Shown here piece by piece: positions 52,789-60,539 of a stretch of DNA of 64,000 nucleotides. Where the stretch lies: assembly GCF_900114005.1 (NCBI RefSeq), contig NZ_FORM01000008.1:62001-126000 (forward strand), in the 5' to 3' direction. The stretch comes from Olleya namhaensis. Lineage in GTDB: Bacteria > Bacteroidota > Bacteroidia > Flavobacteriales > Flavobacteriaceae. A model generated the notes under the pieces. That model ran no database searches. It saw only the letters and a program-made list of their open reading frames with translations, and was not told the DNA's origin. The position numbers were made by a program, and so were the translations under genes. The stretch's first letter is position 1. Every line of letters starts with the position of its first letter.

Positions 52789-53607
52789 ATGATACTTCAA
52801 GATATTCCTAAAATAAAACATACAGACAGTAACAATTTCTTTTTGCTTTGTGGGCCTTGTGCTATTGAAGGAGAAGATATGGCGTTTAGAATTGCCGAAA
52901 AAGTTTTAACTATTACTAACAAACTTGAAATTCCTTATATTTTTAAAGGAAGTTTTAAAAAAGCTAACCGCAGTAGAATTGATAGTTTTACGGGTATTGG
53001 AGACGAAAAGGCTTTAGAAATTTTAGCTAAAGTTTCTGAAAAATTTGATGTCCCAACCGTTACTGATATCCATGAAGTAAGTGATGCTGCAAAAGCTGCG
53101 CAGTATGTTGATGTATTACAAATTCCTGCTTTTTTAGTTCGCCAAACAGATCTTGTTGTTGCTGCTGCCAAAACAGGTAAAGTAGTCAACCTTAAAAAAG
53201 GGCAATTTATGAGTCCTGAAGCTATGAAGCATGCGGTACAAAAAGTAAAAGATGCTGGAAGTGATAAGGCTTGGATTACGGATCGTGGAACTATGTTTGG
53301 CTACCAAGATATGATTGTAGACTTTAGAGGTATTCCAACAATGCGTCAGTACGCACCAACGGTATTAGATGTAACGCACTCTTTACAACAACCAAATCAA
53401 AGTGCAGGTGTAACAGGTGGACGTCCAGATATGATCGAAACTATTGCACGCGCAGGAATTGTAAATAACGTTGACGGTTTGTTTATAGAAACACATTTTG
53501 ACCCTGCTAATGCTAAAAGTGATGGCGCAAATATGCTACATTTAGATAACTTAGAAGCGCTATTAAGCAACTTAACGGCTATTAGAAAACTAGTCACTAC
53601 TTTTTAA
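52789..53607 (+). CDS. kdsA: 3-deoxy-8-phosphooctulonate synthase (KDO-8-P synthase)
   Basis: The 272-residue TIM-barrel enzyme has FFLLCGPCAIEGEDMAFRIAE, FKGSFKKANRSRIDSFTG, PTVTDIHEVSDAA, LQIPAFLVRQTDL and VFDVTHSLQQPNQ-type sequence (here VLDVTHSLQQPNQSAG), all diagnostic of KdsA. It condenses phosphoenolpyruvate with arabinose-5-phosphate to make Kdo-8-phosphate for the LPS core. The length and motifs are complete. It has its own -7 box and is followed by a barrel-protein gene after 26 bases. Confidence 0.98.
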   Translation: MILQDIPKIKHTDSNNFFLLCGPCAIEGEDMAFRIAEKVLTITNKLEIPYIFKGSFKKANRSRIDSFTGIGDEKALEILAKVSEKFDVPTVTDIHEVSDAAKAAQYVDVLQIPAFLVRQTDLVVAAAKTGKVVNLKKGQFMSPEAMKHAVQKVKDAGSDKAWITDRGTMFGYQDMIVDFRGIPTMRQYAPTVLDVTHSLQQPNQSAGVTGGRPDMIETIARAGIVNNVDGLFIETHFDPANAKSDGANMLHLDNLEALLSNLTAIRKLVTTF

Positions 53608-53633
53608 ATACATACAAAAATTATTATTTTACA

Positions 53634-54494
53634 ATGAAAAACAAAACGCTAAACACATTAGCATTGTTATGTCTTACCCTATTTTCAATATCTACAATAG
53701 CCCAAGACACCAATACAGAAAAATATACTGCACACAACAAGGGAAAATTTTATGTAAGCTGGGGAGGAAACAGAGAAACCTTTTCTAAATCTGATATTAG
53801 ATTTGAAGGTGAAGGCTACGACTTTACCATACAAGATGTTACTGCAAAAGACAAACCAAAAGGTTGGCATATAGATTATATCAACCCAACTAGTATGACC
53901 ATACCACAGACTAATTTTAAGGCTGGATATTTTATTTCTGACAAGTATAATGTTGCGCTTGGAGTAGATCACATGAAGTATGTTATGAACAGAAACAGAA
54001 CTAGAACTGTGACAGGATATATTGATTTACCTGCTGACGAAGACGGTAGTATTTATAATCAAGAATTTAATGGTGATCCCTATTTTTTATCAGAAGATTT
54101 TTTAAAATTTGAACATACAAACGGATTAAACTACGTGTATTTAGAATTGAATAGATTTGATGATATTTCGTCTTTATTTAAAATCAACAATACAGATATC
54201 TTTCAATTAAATGTAACTGAAGGTTTTGGTGCTGGAGCTTTATATCCTAAAACAAATACTACTTTATTAGCAAAAGATCGCTATGACGAGTTTCATTTAG
54301 CAGGTTACGGAACCCACTTAAATGTTGGTCTTAACCTTACGTTTTATAAATACTTTTTTATTCAAGTAGACTTAAAAGGTGGTTATATAAACATGCCAGA
54401 TATTAGAACAACAAGCAATGCTAATGAGAGTGCATCACAGCATTTTTGGTTTTTACAACGTGTTATCTCTTTTGGTGGTCGCTTTAGGTTATAA
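53634..54494 (+). CDS. Outer-membrane beta-barrel-like protein, unknown function
   Basis: The 286-residue protein has a signal peptide (residues 1-23, ending IAQ). The body is a set of amphipathic beta-strands (KFYVSWGGNRETFSKSDIRF, YNVALGVDHMKYVMNRNRT, LNVGLNLTFYKYFFIQVDLKGGYI), ending in an aromatic-rich strand FGGRFRL, so it is probably an 8- to 12-strand outer-membrane barrel. I do not recognise a named family. It follows kdsA on the same strand and is directly next to the convergent DUF1801 stop codon. Confidence 0.82.
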   Translation: MKNKTLNTLALLCLTLFSISTIAQDTNTEKYTAHNKGKFYVSWGGNRETFSKSDIRFEGEGYDFTIQDVTAKDKPKGWHIDYINPTSMTIPQTNFKAGYFISDKYNVALGVDHMKYVMNRNRTRTVTGYIDLPADEDGSIYNQEFNGDPYFLSEDFLKFEHTNGLNYVYLELNRFDDISSLFKINNTDIFQLNVTEGFGAGALYPKTNTTLLAKDRYDEFHLAGYGTHLNVGLNLTFYKYFFIQVDLKGGYINMPDIRTTSNANESASQHFWFLQRVISFGGRFRL

Positions 54495-54842
54495 TCAATA
54501 CAAACTATACGCCTCTTGCAATATTGCTATTATAACAGCATCATTGACCTCTTCTAAAGACTGATATCTTAAAGACATCATTTTTTTTCGCTTCTCAGTA
54601 ACGTGATGCGATTTAAAGACATTAATTTGATTGCCTTTTACAAAAGCAACATCTACAAATTGTCCTTTATGACTCGCATTAAAATAACAAAAGGGTTTTC
54701 CGTTTATATAATAAAACGGAAGACCCCACTTGTACTTTAATTCTGCAATACTAATAGTATGCTCAACAATGACCTGCAAATGCAGCAAAATAGAACTGTA
54801 AGGTTCTGGTTGCTTTAAGATATAATCTTCAGCAGGATTCAA
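54495..54842 (-). CDS. DUF1801 family protein (YdhG-like)
   Basis: The 115-residue cytosolic protein matches DUF1801: NPAEDYILKQPEPYSSILLHL, HTISIAELKYKWGLPFYYIN and FVDVAFVKGNQI. The start codon is TTG (54840-54842); the family begins exactly at Met-Asn-Pro-Ala-Glu-Asp, which supports it, and no ATG lies upstream in the six-base gap to the preceding gene. The structural fold is known in relatives but the function is not. Confidence 0.9.
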   Translation of the reverse strand: MNPAEDYILKQPEPYSSILLHLQVIVEHTISIAELKYKWGLPFYYINGKPFCYFNASHKGQFVDVAFVKGNQINVFKSHHVTEKRKKMMSLRYQSLEEVNDAVIIAILQEAYSLY

Positions 54843-54848
54843 TTGTTA

Positions 54849-55223
54849 TTATAATATATGTAATAAACTTAATACGCCAATTGCTAATAAAGCAATACCT
54901 ATAATAGCTTTAAAAGGCATAAGCTTGCTTGATACTTTTCTTAATGTTTCTTCCAAAGCTGGTACTTTTCCAAAGACGTGCGTTAGTAACAATAAACCTC
55001 CAACAATACTTACTAATCCGTAGATACTAAATCCTCCTGAAAATATTCCTAATATTGGTAACACCAATAACGCACCTCCAATTACTGTTTGAAAAGGCGC
55101 TAATACACCAGCAATTTTATTAAAAAAGTTAGCTTCTCCATCCCATTTATCTAAAGTTGCTAATCCTAATAACAACCCTCCTGAGATGTTTGCAATGTCT
55201 AAAAGTAAACTTGTCAATGCCAT
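54849..55223 (-). CDS. Small four-helix membrane protein, unknown function
   Basis: The 124-residue protein has four hydrophobic segments rich in Gly, Leu and Ile (ISGGLLLGLATLDKW, FQTVIGGALLVLPILGIF, GLVSIVGGLLLLTHVFG, AIIGIALLAIGVLSLL). No family is recognised with certainty. It lies six bases upstream of the DUF1801 gene on the same strand, probably co-transcribed, and is divergent from the operator-controlled gene at 55371. Confidence 0.8.
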   Translation of the reverse strand: MALTSLLLDIANISGGLLLGLATLDKWDGEANFFNKIAGVLAPFQTVIGGALLVLPILGIFSGGFSIYGLVSIVGGLLLLTHVFGKVPALEETLRKVSSKLMPFKAIIGIALLAIGVLSLLHIL

Positions 55224-55319
55224 AATAATTTTTGTTTTTAAATAGTTAGATTATAAATCTATGAAAAATAAATAGCACTTCCCCCTAAATGTTAAAATGA
55301 ATATTAAGAAACTTTTAAC

Positions 55320-55350
55320 TTGCATATTTAAACGATTTACGGTTACTTTG
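55320..55350 (+). promoter_or_regulatory. Promoter of the winged-helix/membrane-protein operon
   Basis: TTG at 55320-55322, then 20 bases, then TTACTTTG (55343-55350), a 7-of-8 match to the -7 consensus. Spacing matches the Bacteroidota -33/-7 layout. The palindromic operator at 55344-55362 covers the -7 box. Confidence 0.5.
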
Positions 55351-55362
55351 TAATTCAAAGTA
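55344..55362. promoter_or_regulatory. Palindromic operator, copy 1
   Basis: TACTTTG-TAATT-CAAAGTA is a perfect 7-bp inverted repeat with a five-base spacer, followed by CTTTTA. The same arrangement, with spacer AAAAA, occurs at 56556-56574. It overlaps the likely -7 box of the operon that contains the winged-helix gene at 56243, as expected for repression and autoregulation. Confidence 0.65.
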
Positions 55363-55370
55363 CTTTTACC

Positions 55371-55979
55371 ATGAGCGACAAAGATTATTTAAAAGACATT
55401 AGCACGATTAAAAATTTAATGAATAAGTCTTCAAGGTTTATATCATTAAGTGGTTTGTCAGGTATATTAGCAGGTATCTATGCTTTAATTGGCGCAGCTC
55501 TAACCTACTATTTAGTCACAACTTATAGCTACGGAACATTAACTTTAGATGGTTGGGTTTTTAGATACGTCTTTTTTATCCTATTTATGGTTGCTTTTTT
55601 AAGTGTGGTTACCGGAATTTATTTAACTACAAAAAAAGCAAAACAAAATGGAGAAAGTATATGGGACGGTTCTTCAAAACGGTTACTATTTAATTTTCTA
55701 ATTCCGTTAGTGGCAGGTGGTTTATATATTTTAATAATACTTAGCCAAGGACGCTACGGACAAACCGGAGGCTTAATGCTTATTTTTTATGGATTAGCAT
55801 TAGTTAGCGCTTCAAAGTATAGCATAGGTGATATCAAGTATTTAGGCTTTACAGAAATTATCTTAGGTCTTATCGCAAGCTTATATCCTGGATACGGATT
55901 CTGGCTTTGGGTTATTGGTTTTGGTATTATGCATATAATTTATGGGACTTATATGCATTTTAAATATGATGTTAAATGA
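55371..55979 (+). CDS. Multi-pass membrane protein, first gene of the winged-helix operon
   Basis: The 202-residue protein has a short cytosolic N-terminus (residues 1-25) and five to six membrane helices, e.g. LSGLSGILAGIYALIGAALTYYLV and VFFILFMVAFLSVVTGIYLT. The last helices contain GFWLWVIGFGIMHIIYGTYMHF. No family is recognised with confidence. It overlaps the next gene by four bases (ATGA), followed by the winged-helix gene, so all three are one unit controlled by the palindrome eight bases before this start. Confidence 0.82.
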   Translation: MSDKDYLKDISTIKNLMNKSSRFISLSGLSGILAGIYALIGAALTYYLVTTYSYGTLTLDGWVFRYVFFILFMVAFLSVVTGIYLTTKKAKQNGESIWDGSSKRLLFNFLIPLVAGGLYILIILSQGRYGQTGGLMLIFYGLALVSASKYSIGDIKYLGFTEIILGLIASLYPGYGFWLWVIGFGIMHIIYGTYMHFKYDVK

Positions 55980-56218
55980 AATTAAAGAATCATATTTATT
56001 TAGGAATTGGTATTTTATTAACTGACTTTATATTTATTTTTATCGCCCTATTTATTCTAGAAGGTTATAAATATTCTCATAATGTAAATACTATTAAATA
56101 CTTCCATTTTACGAGTATGACCATTAAAGAAAAATTAGCCTATTCATCCATATATGCGATAATCGCTTTAAACGTTGCTTTAATAATATATGTAATTTTA
56201 AAAAATAACAAAAAATAG
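55976..56218 (+). CDS. Two-helix small membrane protein
   Basis: The 80-residue protein has hydrophobic segments at residues ~5-30 (IYLGIGILLTDFIFIFIALFIL) and ~55-75 (IYAIIALNVALIIYVIL). It is translationally coupled to the 202-residue membrane protein by ATGA and lies 24 bases before the winged-helix gene. No known family. Its size, coupling and membrane helices make it a real gene. Confidence 0.75.
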   Translation: MKLKNHIYLGIGILLTDFIFIFIALFILEGYKYSHNVNTIKYFHFTSMTIKEKLAYSSIYAIIALNVALIIYVILKNNKK

Positions 56219-56242
56219 ATTCCTACATTCCCGGAAAATATT

Positions 56243-56536
56243 ATGAGCATAATAACTAACATCAATAAAGTATTTGACCACAGGATAAGACTTGGTATCA
56301 TGTCTGTTTTGATGGTTAATGAATATGCCGATTTTAAAACACTAAAAGAATTGCTTGGTGCCACAGACGGAAACCTAGCAAGTCACAGTAAAGCCTTAGA
56401 AAAAGCAGAATATATTACAGTAGAAAAACAATTTATAGATCGTAAACCCAATACACGTTACAGTGTTACTAAATTAGGTCAAGCCGAATTTAAAAAGCAT
56501 ATTAACGCACTTGAAAAATTAATTAAAAAACAATAA
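56243..56536 (+). CDS. Small winged-helix transcriptional regulator (HTH_34 type)
   Basis: The 97-residue protein is a single winged-helix DNA-binding domain: FDHRIRLGIMSVLMVNEYAD, FKTLKELLGATDGNLASHSK (recognition helix region), ALEKAEYITVEKQ and the wing NTRYSVTKLGQAEFKKHI. This matches the PF13601-type winged helix, related to MarR/PadR and ArsR proteins. It probably binds as a dimer to the palindromes at 55344 and 56556, which flank its operon and the next one. No effector domain is present, so a membrane partner or small ligand may control it; that is inference. Confidence 0.93.
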   Translation: MSIITNINKVFDHRIRLGIMSVLMVNEYADFKTLKELLGATDGNLASHSKALEKAEYITVEKQFIDRKPNTRYSVTKLGQAEFKKHINALEKLIKKQ

Positions 56537-56555
56537 CACTATTTTTTTATCAATC

Positions 56556-56574
56556 TACTTTGAAAAACAAAGTA
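56556..56574. promoter_or_regulatory. Palindromic operator, copy 2
   Basis: TACTTTG-AAAAA-CAAAGTA, a perfect 7-bp inverted repeat followed by CTTTTA as in copy 1 (55344-55362). TACTTTTA (56573-56580), a 7-of-8 match to the -7 consensus, begins in its right arm and ends 10 bases before the ATG at 56591. Confidence 0.65.
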
Positions 56575-56590
56575 CTTTTAAATAACTATT

Positions 56591-57982
56591 ATGAAGCACC
56601 TAACCTTAATTATCGCCGCGCTATGTTTTAGCACACTTTTTTACCAACAACAAATTGGTTTAAACCTAAGTCTGTTTTCCATAATCAGTATTGGCATATT
56701 ATGGTGGCACAACAAATCAAAGTTTAAGAATCAGAGGACTATAATCTATGCAACTATTTATTTAGTAACTGCAGTTCTAGTATTTATACATGGCTCTGCT
56801 TTGTCTGTATTTGTTAACCTGTTTTCATTTTTCACCTTAGTAGGTTCAGTCTCTTCCAACAAAAACGCAATTTATGTCCAATGGATTAACGGATTATACT
56901 CTGTGATTGCAGGTTATTTCCAACGTAGATTTGATGCTCCAAAAACTACTGAAGTGTCTACGACAAAAAAAGATATTGACATTATACATTGGATAAAACT
57001 GATTGGCATTCCGTTAGTATTTGTTATCATCTTCATGTTGCTTTATAAAAATGGAAACCCAATATTTGAAGATTTAATTACCGAAATTAATTTCGACTTC
57101 ATCAATATGCAATGGATACTACTTACTGTATTGGGGTACTTCCTATTTAATAACATTAATCAACCTGTCACTGTAGAGCCTGCTACAACTTTAGATAGTA
57201 ACACCTCCAACTTATTAATTGAGAGCGAGAATACTTCCGAAGAAAAAAATAAAAAAGATAACCAATTAGGGACTACTCTACTGGCTTTTCTTAATGTGCT
57301 TATTATATTTTATATTATTACGGATGCAACCTATTTATTAACTAACATAGTAGACACTGCAAACCACTTGTCCACTCAAGTCCATAATGGGATTAATGCA
57401 TTAATAGCTTCCATTATAATAGCCATACTTACTATTTTATTCTTTTTTAGAGGCGATCTTAATTTCTACAAAAAAAACAAAACCACTAAACAGCTCTCTT
57501 ATTTATGGATAGGATTAAACATTATACTGATTGTTTTGATTTCCATAAAAAACTACCAATACGTCTCTGCTTTTGGATTTACCTATAAACGCCTTGGTGT
57601 ATTTGCTTATTTACTTTTAACTTTTTCAGGTTTGATTACCACGTTTATAAAAGTATTTAAGATCAAAAACCTATGGTATTTATTCAGAATAAATACTCAA
57701 GTCGCTTTTGCTATTTGCATAATGTCTGCTACCGTAAACTGGGATTATTCAATAACAAAATATAATATTAATAATGCCAAGGTATTAGACTTAAACTATT
57801 TAATTCACTTAAAAGGTAATAATGCTAAACTACTCCAAACATATGCTGTACAGTACAAATTATCTGACCGTACAACTACACGCATTAATAAAAAATGGGA
57901 CAAACATAATCAAGAACTACTAAATAGAGATTGGCAAGCATACAGTTTAGAAAACTTTACTAATATGTCTAAATCTAAATAG
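56591..57982 (+). CDS. DUF4173 family multi-pass membrane protein
   Basis: The 463-residue protein has ~11 membrane helices. YKNGNPIFEDLITEINFDFI (residues ~155-175) and the later YVSAFGFTYKRLGVFAYLLL and AFAICIMSATVNWDYSITKYN match the DUF4173 family; the RLGVFAY segment is very typical. A cytosolic loop at ~195-230 is acidic. The function is unknown, but members often lie next to small winged-helix regulators. It starts a second block of the cluster under operator copy 2. Confidence 0.9.
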   Translation: MKHLTLIIAALCFSTLFYQQQIGLNLSLFSIISIGILWWHNKSKFKNQRTIIYATIYLVTAVLVFIHGSALSVFVNLFSFFTLVGSVSSNKNAIYVQWINGLYSVIAGYFQRRFDAPKTTEVSTTKKDIDIIHWIKLIGIPLVFVIIFMLLYKNGNPIFEDLITEINFDFINMQWILLTVLGYFLFNNINQPVTVEPATTLDSNTSNLLIESENTSEEKNKKDNQLGTTLLAFLNVLIIFYIITDATYLLTNIVDTANHLSTQVHNGINALIASIIIAILTILFFFRGDLNFYKKNKTTKQLSYLWIGLNIILIVLISIKNYQYVSAFGFTYKRLGVFAYLLLTFSGLITTFIKVFKIKNLWYLFRINTQVAFAICIMSATVNWDYSITKYNINNAKVLDLNYLIHLKGNNAKLLQTYAVQYKLSDRTTTRINKKWDKHNQELLNRDWQAYSLENFTNMSKSK

Positions 57983-57984
57983 TA

Positions 57985-58347
57985 ATGAATTTTATAACTA
58001 ACACAGCAAAAAGTGCCCTCTTGGCGACTATTATCTTTTGGTTACTTAATCTAAATCAAATTACTTTAAGTAGTGCTTTCTTCTTTATAGGGATTTCATT
58101 ATTACCTATATTTTTATGTAGTTTAATAACAATATCAGCTACCATTTACCCAATTTTTGTAATAGGAGGAAAAACAAAATTAGCTAGAAAAAAAACTTTC
58201 AAAAGATACTTTCCGTATTACGCAATGGTCCTTTTTAGTGTTTCGATAATACTACTTTCCGCAACACAATTCGATCCTTTTTTACTGTCCTTTTTAACCT
58301 CAGCATTTATAACAACAAGCCAATCGTGGTTATGGTTTTCAAAATAA
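57985..58347 (+). CDS. Small membrane protein, unknown function
   Basis: The 120-residue protein has four hydrophobic segments (LLATIIFWLLNLNQI, FFFIGISLLPIFLCSLITI, YYAMVLFSVSIILLSA, LLSFLTSAFITTSQSW). It starts two bases after the DUF4173 stop and ends seven bases before the Coq4-like gene, so it is part of one tight operon. No family assigned. Confidence 0.78.
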   Translation: MNFITNTAKSALLATIIFWLLNLNQITLSSAFFFIGISLLPIFLCSLITISATIYPIFVIGGKTKLARKKTFKRYFPYYAMVLFSVSIILLSATQFDPFLLSFLTSAFITTSQSWLWFSK

Positions 58348-58354
58348 TAAATCT

Positions 58355-58828
58355 ATGCAAAAACAACGTAAACAATTAATAGCTTGGCTTTTTAAAGTCA
58401 CACAACATATTTACACGACCTACTTTAAAACCAACACACCTTGGAATATTAAAAAAGAACAATTACTAGAATACAGTCCTAGCACTTTTGGCTACCATTT
58501 AGGATTGTTTTTAGACAGTAATGGCTTTGAATTAATCCCTAAAGTAGAACGTCACGACGCATACCATGTAATAACCGGGTACAATAGTAACGAAGAAGAC
58601 GAAATTGCTTTGCAATACCTCTGCTATGGTAATGGAAAACGCAGTATTTACCTCTTTGGCGTTATTACAATTGGCACTATTATTTTGCCAGAATACTGGA
58701 AATATTATCTCAAATCATATCGTATTGGAAAAAGCGCCAACATGTTTTACAACTTAGATTACAAAAGGTTACTTAATACATCGATAAGTACTTTACGCGG
58801 TTCCATATTTGTTAATTTAAACTACTAA
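58355..58828 (+). CDS. Coq4-like protein
   Basis: The 157-residue protein carries the full Coq4 metal-binding motif HDxxHx11E: His in ERHDAYHVITGY (the HD and H) and the Glu 12 residues after the second His. The preceding YHLGLFLDSNGFELIPKVERHD and the following ALQYLCYGNGKRS fit the family. Coq4 acts in ubiquinone ring decarboxylation/hydroxylation in eukaryotes, yet Flavobacteriaceae normally make menaquinone, so the substrate here must differ or is unknown. It is co-transcribed with the neighbouring membrane-protein genes. No signal peptide. Confidence 0.88.
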   Translation: MQKQRKQLIAWLFKVTQHIYTTYFKTNTPWNIKKEQLLEYSPSTFGYHLGLFLDSNGFELIPKVERHDAYHVITGYNSNEEDEIALQYLCYGNGKRSIYLFGVITIGTIILPEYWKYYLKSYRIGKSANMFYNLDYKRLLNTSISTLRGSIFVNLNY

Positions 58829-58830
58829 AC

Positions 58831-59463
58831 ATGAAAAAACTAATCAAACGTGGTATTAAATTAGGGGTTATATTAATCCTTGCTATTTTACTAGCCAATT
58901 ATCATATAAACTATAATGCCAAAGGAAAACTGTATAACTCCATTGAGAATATCCCTAAAAACAGAGTAGGTTTAGTGTTAGGCGCAGGTAAATATGTTGG
59001 CAGTGGTAATCATGTTAATTTATACTACAAATACCGTCTAGAGGCTGCCTTTTTACTATATCAAAACAAAAAGATTGACTACCTTTTAATAAGTGGCGAT
59101 AATAGTACCGTTGATTATGATGAGCCTTCTACATTTAAGCAAGACTTAATAGATCTAGGTGTTCCCGAAGATAAAATAATATTGGACTATGCTGGTTTTA
59201 GAACATTAGACTCCGTTGTAAGAGCAAAAAAGATATTTGGACTAGACAGTTTTACAATTATATCGCAACAATTTCATAACCAACGTGCCATTTACCTTGC
59301 AGAAAACAACAACTTAAATGTCATAGCCTTTAACGCTAAAGCTATTAAAGGGCGCTATGGATTTAAAACAAAAATTAGAGAATATCTAGCTCGAACAAAA
59401 GCTATTATAGACGTTGTAATTAATAAGCAGCCTAAATTTTTAGGACCAAAAATAAAACTGTAA
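58831..59463 (+). CDS. SanA/ElyC/YdcF (DUF218)-family envelope protein
   Basis: The 210-residue protein has one N-terminal membrane helix (GVILILAILLANYHI), then the SanA-type domain: VGLVLGAGKYVGSG, NLYYKYRLEAAFLLYQNKKID, LLISGDNSTVDYDEPSTFKQDLIDLGVPEDKI and TIISQQFHNQRAIYLAE. SanA relatives affect envelope permeability and vancomycin exclusion; the catalytic role is unknown. It starts two bases after the Coq4-like stop and is adjacent to the DUF2809 gene (no gap). The name is by family; a chromosomal sanA orthologue is not proven. Confidence 0.92.
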   Translation: MKKLIKRGIKLGVILILAILLANYHINYNAKGKLYNSIENIPKNRVGLVLGAGKYVGSGNHVNLYYKYRLEAAFLLYQNKKIDYLLISGDNSTVDYDEPSTFKQDLIDLGVPEDKIILDYAGFRTLDSVVRAKKIFGLDSFTIISQQFHNQRAIYLAENNNLNVIAFNAKAIKGRYGFKTKIREYLARTKAIIDVVINKQPKFLGPKIKL

Positions 59464-59847
59464 ATGACACTAAAATTCAACCCGCTATTTACTGTCTTAA
59501 CAGTGGTATTACTAATAACCGAAATTGCTATTGCCTACTTTTTAAAAGATGGCTTTGTACGCTATACTGTTGGAGACGTCCTTGCTTCTATTTTAGTGTA
59601 TTGCGCCATAAGGAGCTGTTGTAGTACAAAAGCTGTGCGGGTAGCACTAACTGCTTTAATTATTTCTTTTACAGTAGAATTTGCACAACTGTTTAACCTA
59701 CTTGATCTTTTAAATTTAAGAGCAAACAAAATAGCCTCTATAATCCTTGGAAGTCATTTTAGTATTGAAGATTTAATCGCTTACGCTTTTGGCATCATAA
59801 CCATCTATTTTATAGATATAACCTACATTTCAAATGAAAACCATTAG
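59464..59847 (+). CDS. DUF2809 family membrane protein
   Basis: The 127-residue protein has four membrane helices. The start MTLKFNPLFTVLTVVLLITEI, an internal FVRYTVGDVLASILVYCAIRS and the C-terminal GSHFSIEDLIAYAFGIITIYFID match DUF2809; the last segment is typical. The function is unknown. It starts on the base after the SanA-like stop and overlaps the DUF1361 gene by 14 bases. Confidence 0.92.
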   Translation: MTLKFNPLFTVLTVVLLITEIAIAYFLKDGFVRYTVGDVLASILVYCAIRSCCSTKAVRVALTALIISFTVEFAQLFNLLDLLNLRANKIASIILGSHFSIEDLIAYAFGIITIYFIDITYISNENH

Positions 59848-60505
59848 ACAATTTATCGCTGCTGAAACAAAAACTATTTCAGTACTAATATTACTATCTG
59901 CATTTAGTATTCTATTGCTTCTATTTAGAATAAAACTAACACAATCTCACTACTTTTTATTTTTAGTGTGGAATCTTTTCCTTGCAGGAATTCCATATGC
60001 TATTACTAGTTATTTAAAAACTTTAAAGCATATAAACACACTGTCTCTTTTAATTATTGGTAGTGTTTGGTTAGTCTTTCTACCTAATGCGCCATACATA
60101 ATTACGGATTTATTTCATCTCCGTTATAGCAGTGCACATCTAGTTTGGTTAGACACTTTAATAATTATTGTGTTTGCAATAACTGGTCTAATCTTTTTTT
60201 ATAAATCGGTATTAACTATGGAGTCTATTATTAAGACTTACGTCGAAAAAAGAGTCGTTGCTTTTATGCTACCTGTATTATTTATACTAGTAGGTTTTGG
60301 TGTTTATTTAGGTCGTTTTTTAAGGTTTAATTCTTGGGAAATTATTAATAAGCCTTGGACCATAATAACTACCATTTTAGAAATAATAACACACCCCAGA
60401 ACACATAGTGCTGCATGTTTTTTTACAATTTGCTTTGGTTTGTTTTTAGGTGTATTTTATTATATAGTTAAAACCACTACAATTGAAAACAAAAAGAGAC
60501 TCTAA
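59834..60505 (+). CDS. DUF1361 family membrane protein
   Basis: The 223-residue protein has ~6-7 membrane helices. It has the family sequences FLFLVWNLFLAGIPYAI, LVFLPNAPYIITDLFHL and FGVYLGRFLRFNSWEII. The function is unknown. It is the last gene of the nine-gene run; its stop codon lies inside the stem of a terminator (60492-60520). Confidence 0.93.
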   Translation: MKTIRQFIAAETKTISVLILLSAFSILLLLFRIKLTQSHYFLFLVWNLFLAGIPYAITSYLKTLKHINTLSLLIIGSVWLVFLPNAPYIITDLFHLRYSSAHLVWLDTLIIIVFAITGLIFFYKSVLTMESIIKTYVEKRVVAFMLPVLFILVGFGVYLGRFLRFNSWEIINKPWTIITTILEIITHPRTHSAACFFTICFGLFLGVFYYIVKTTTIENKKRL

Positions 60506-60520
60506 AACAGAGTCTCTTTT
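60492..60520. terminator. Rho-independent terminator closing the membrane-protein run
   Basis: A 12-bp perfect stem AAAAGAGACTCT / AGAGTCTCTTTT (60492-60503 with 60509-60520, loop AAAAC). It overlaps the end of the DUF1361 gene and lies 19 bases from the stop codon of the - strand lipoprotein gene, so it can serve both strands. Confidence 0.85.
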
Positions 60521-60539
60521 ACAAAAATATCTTAAAAAT

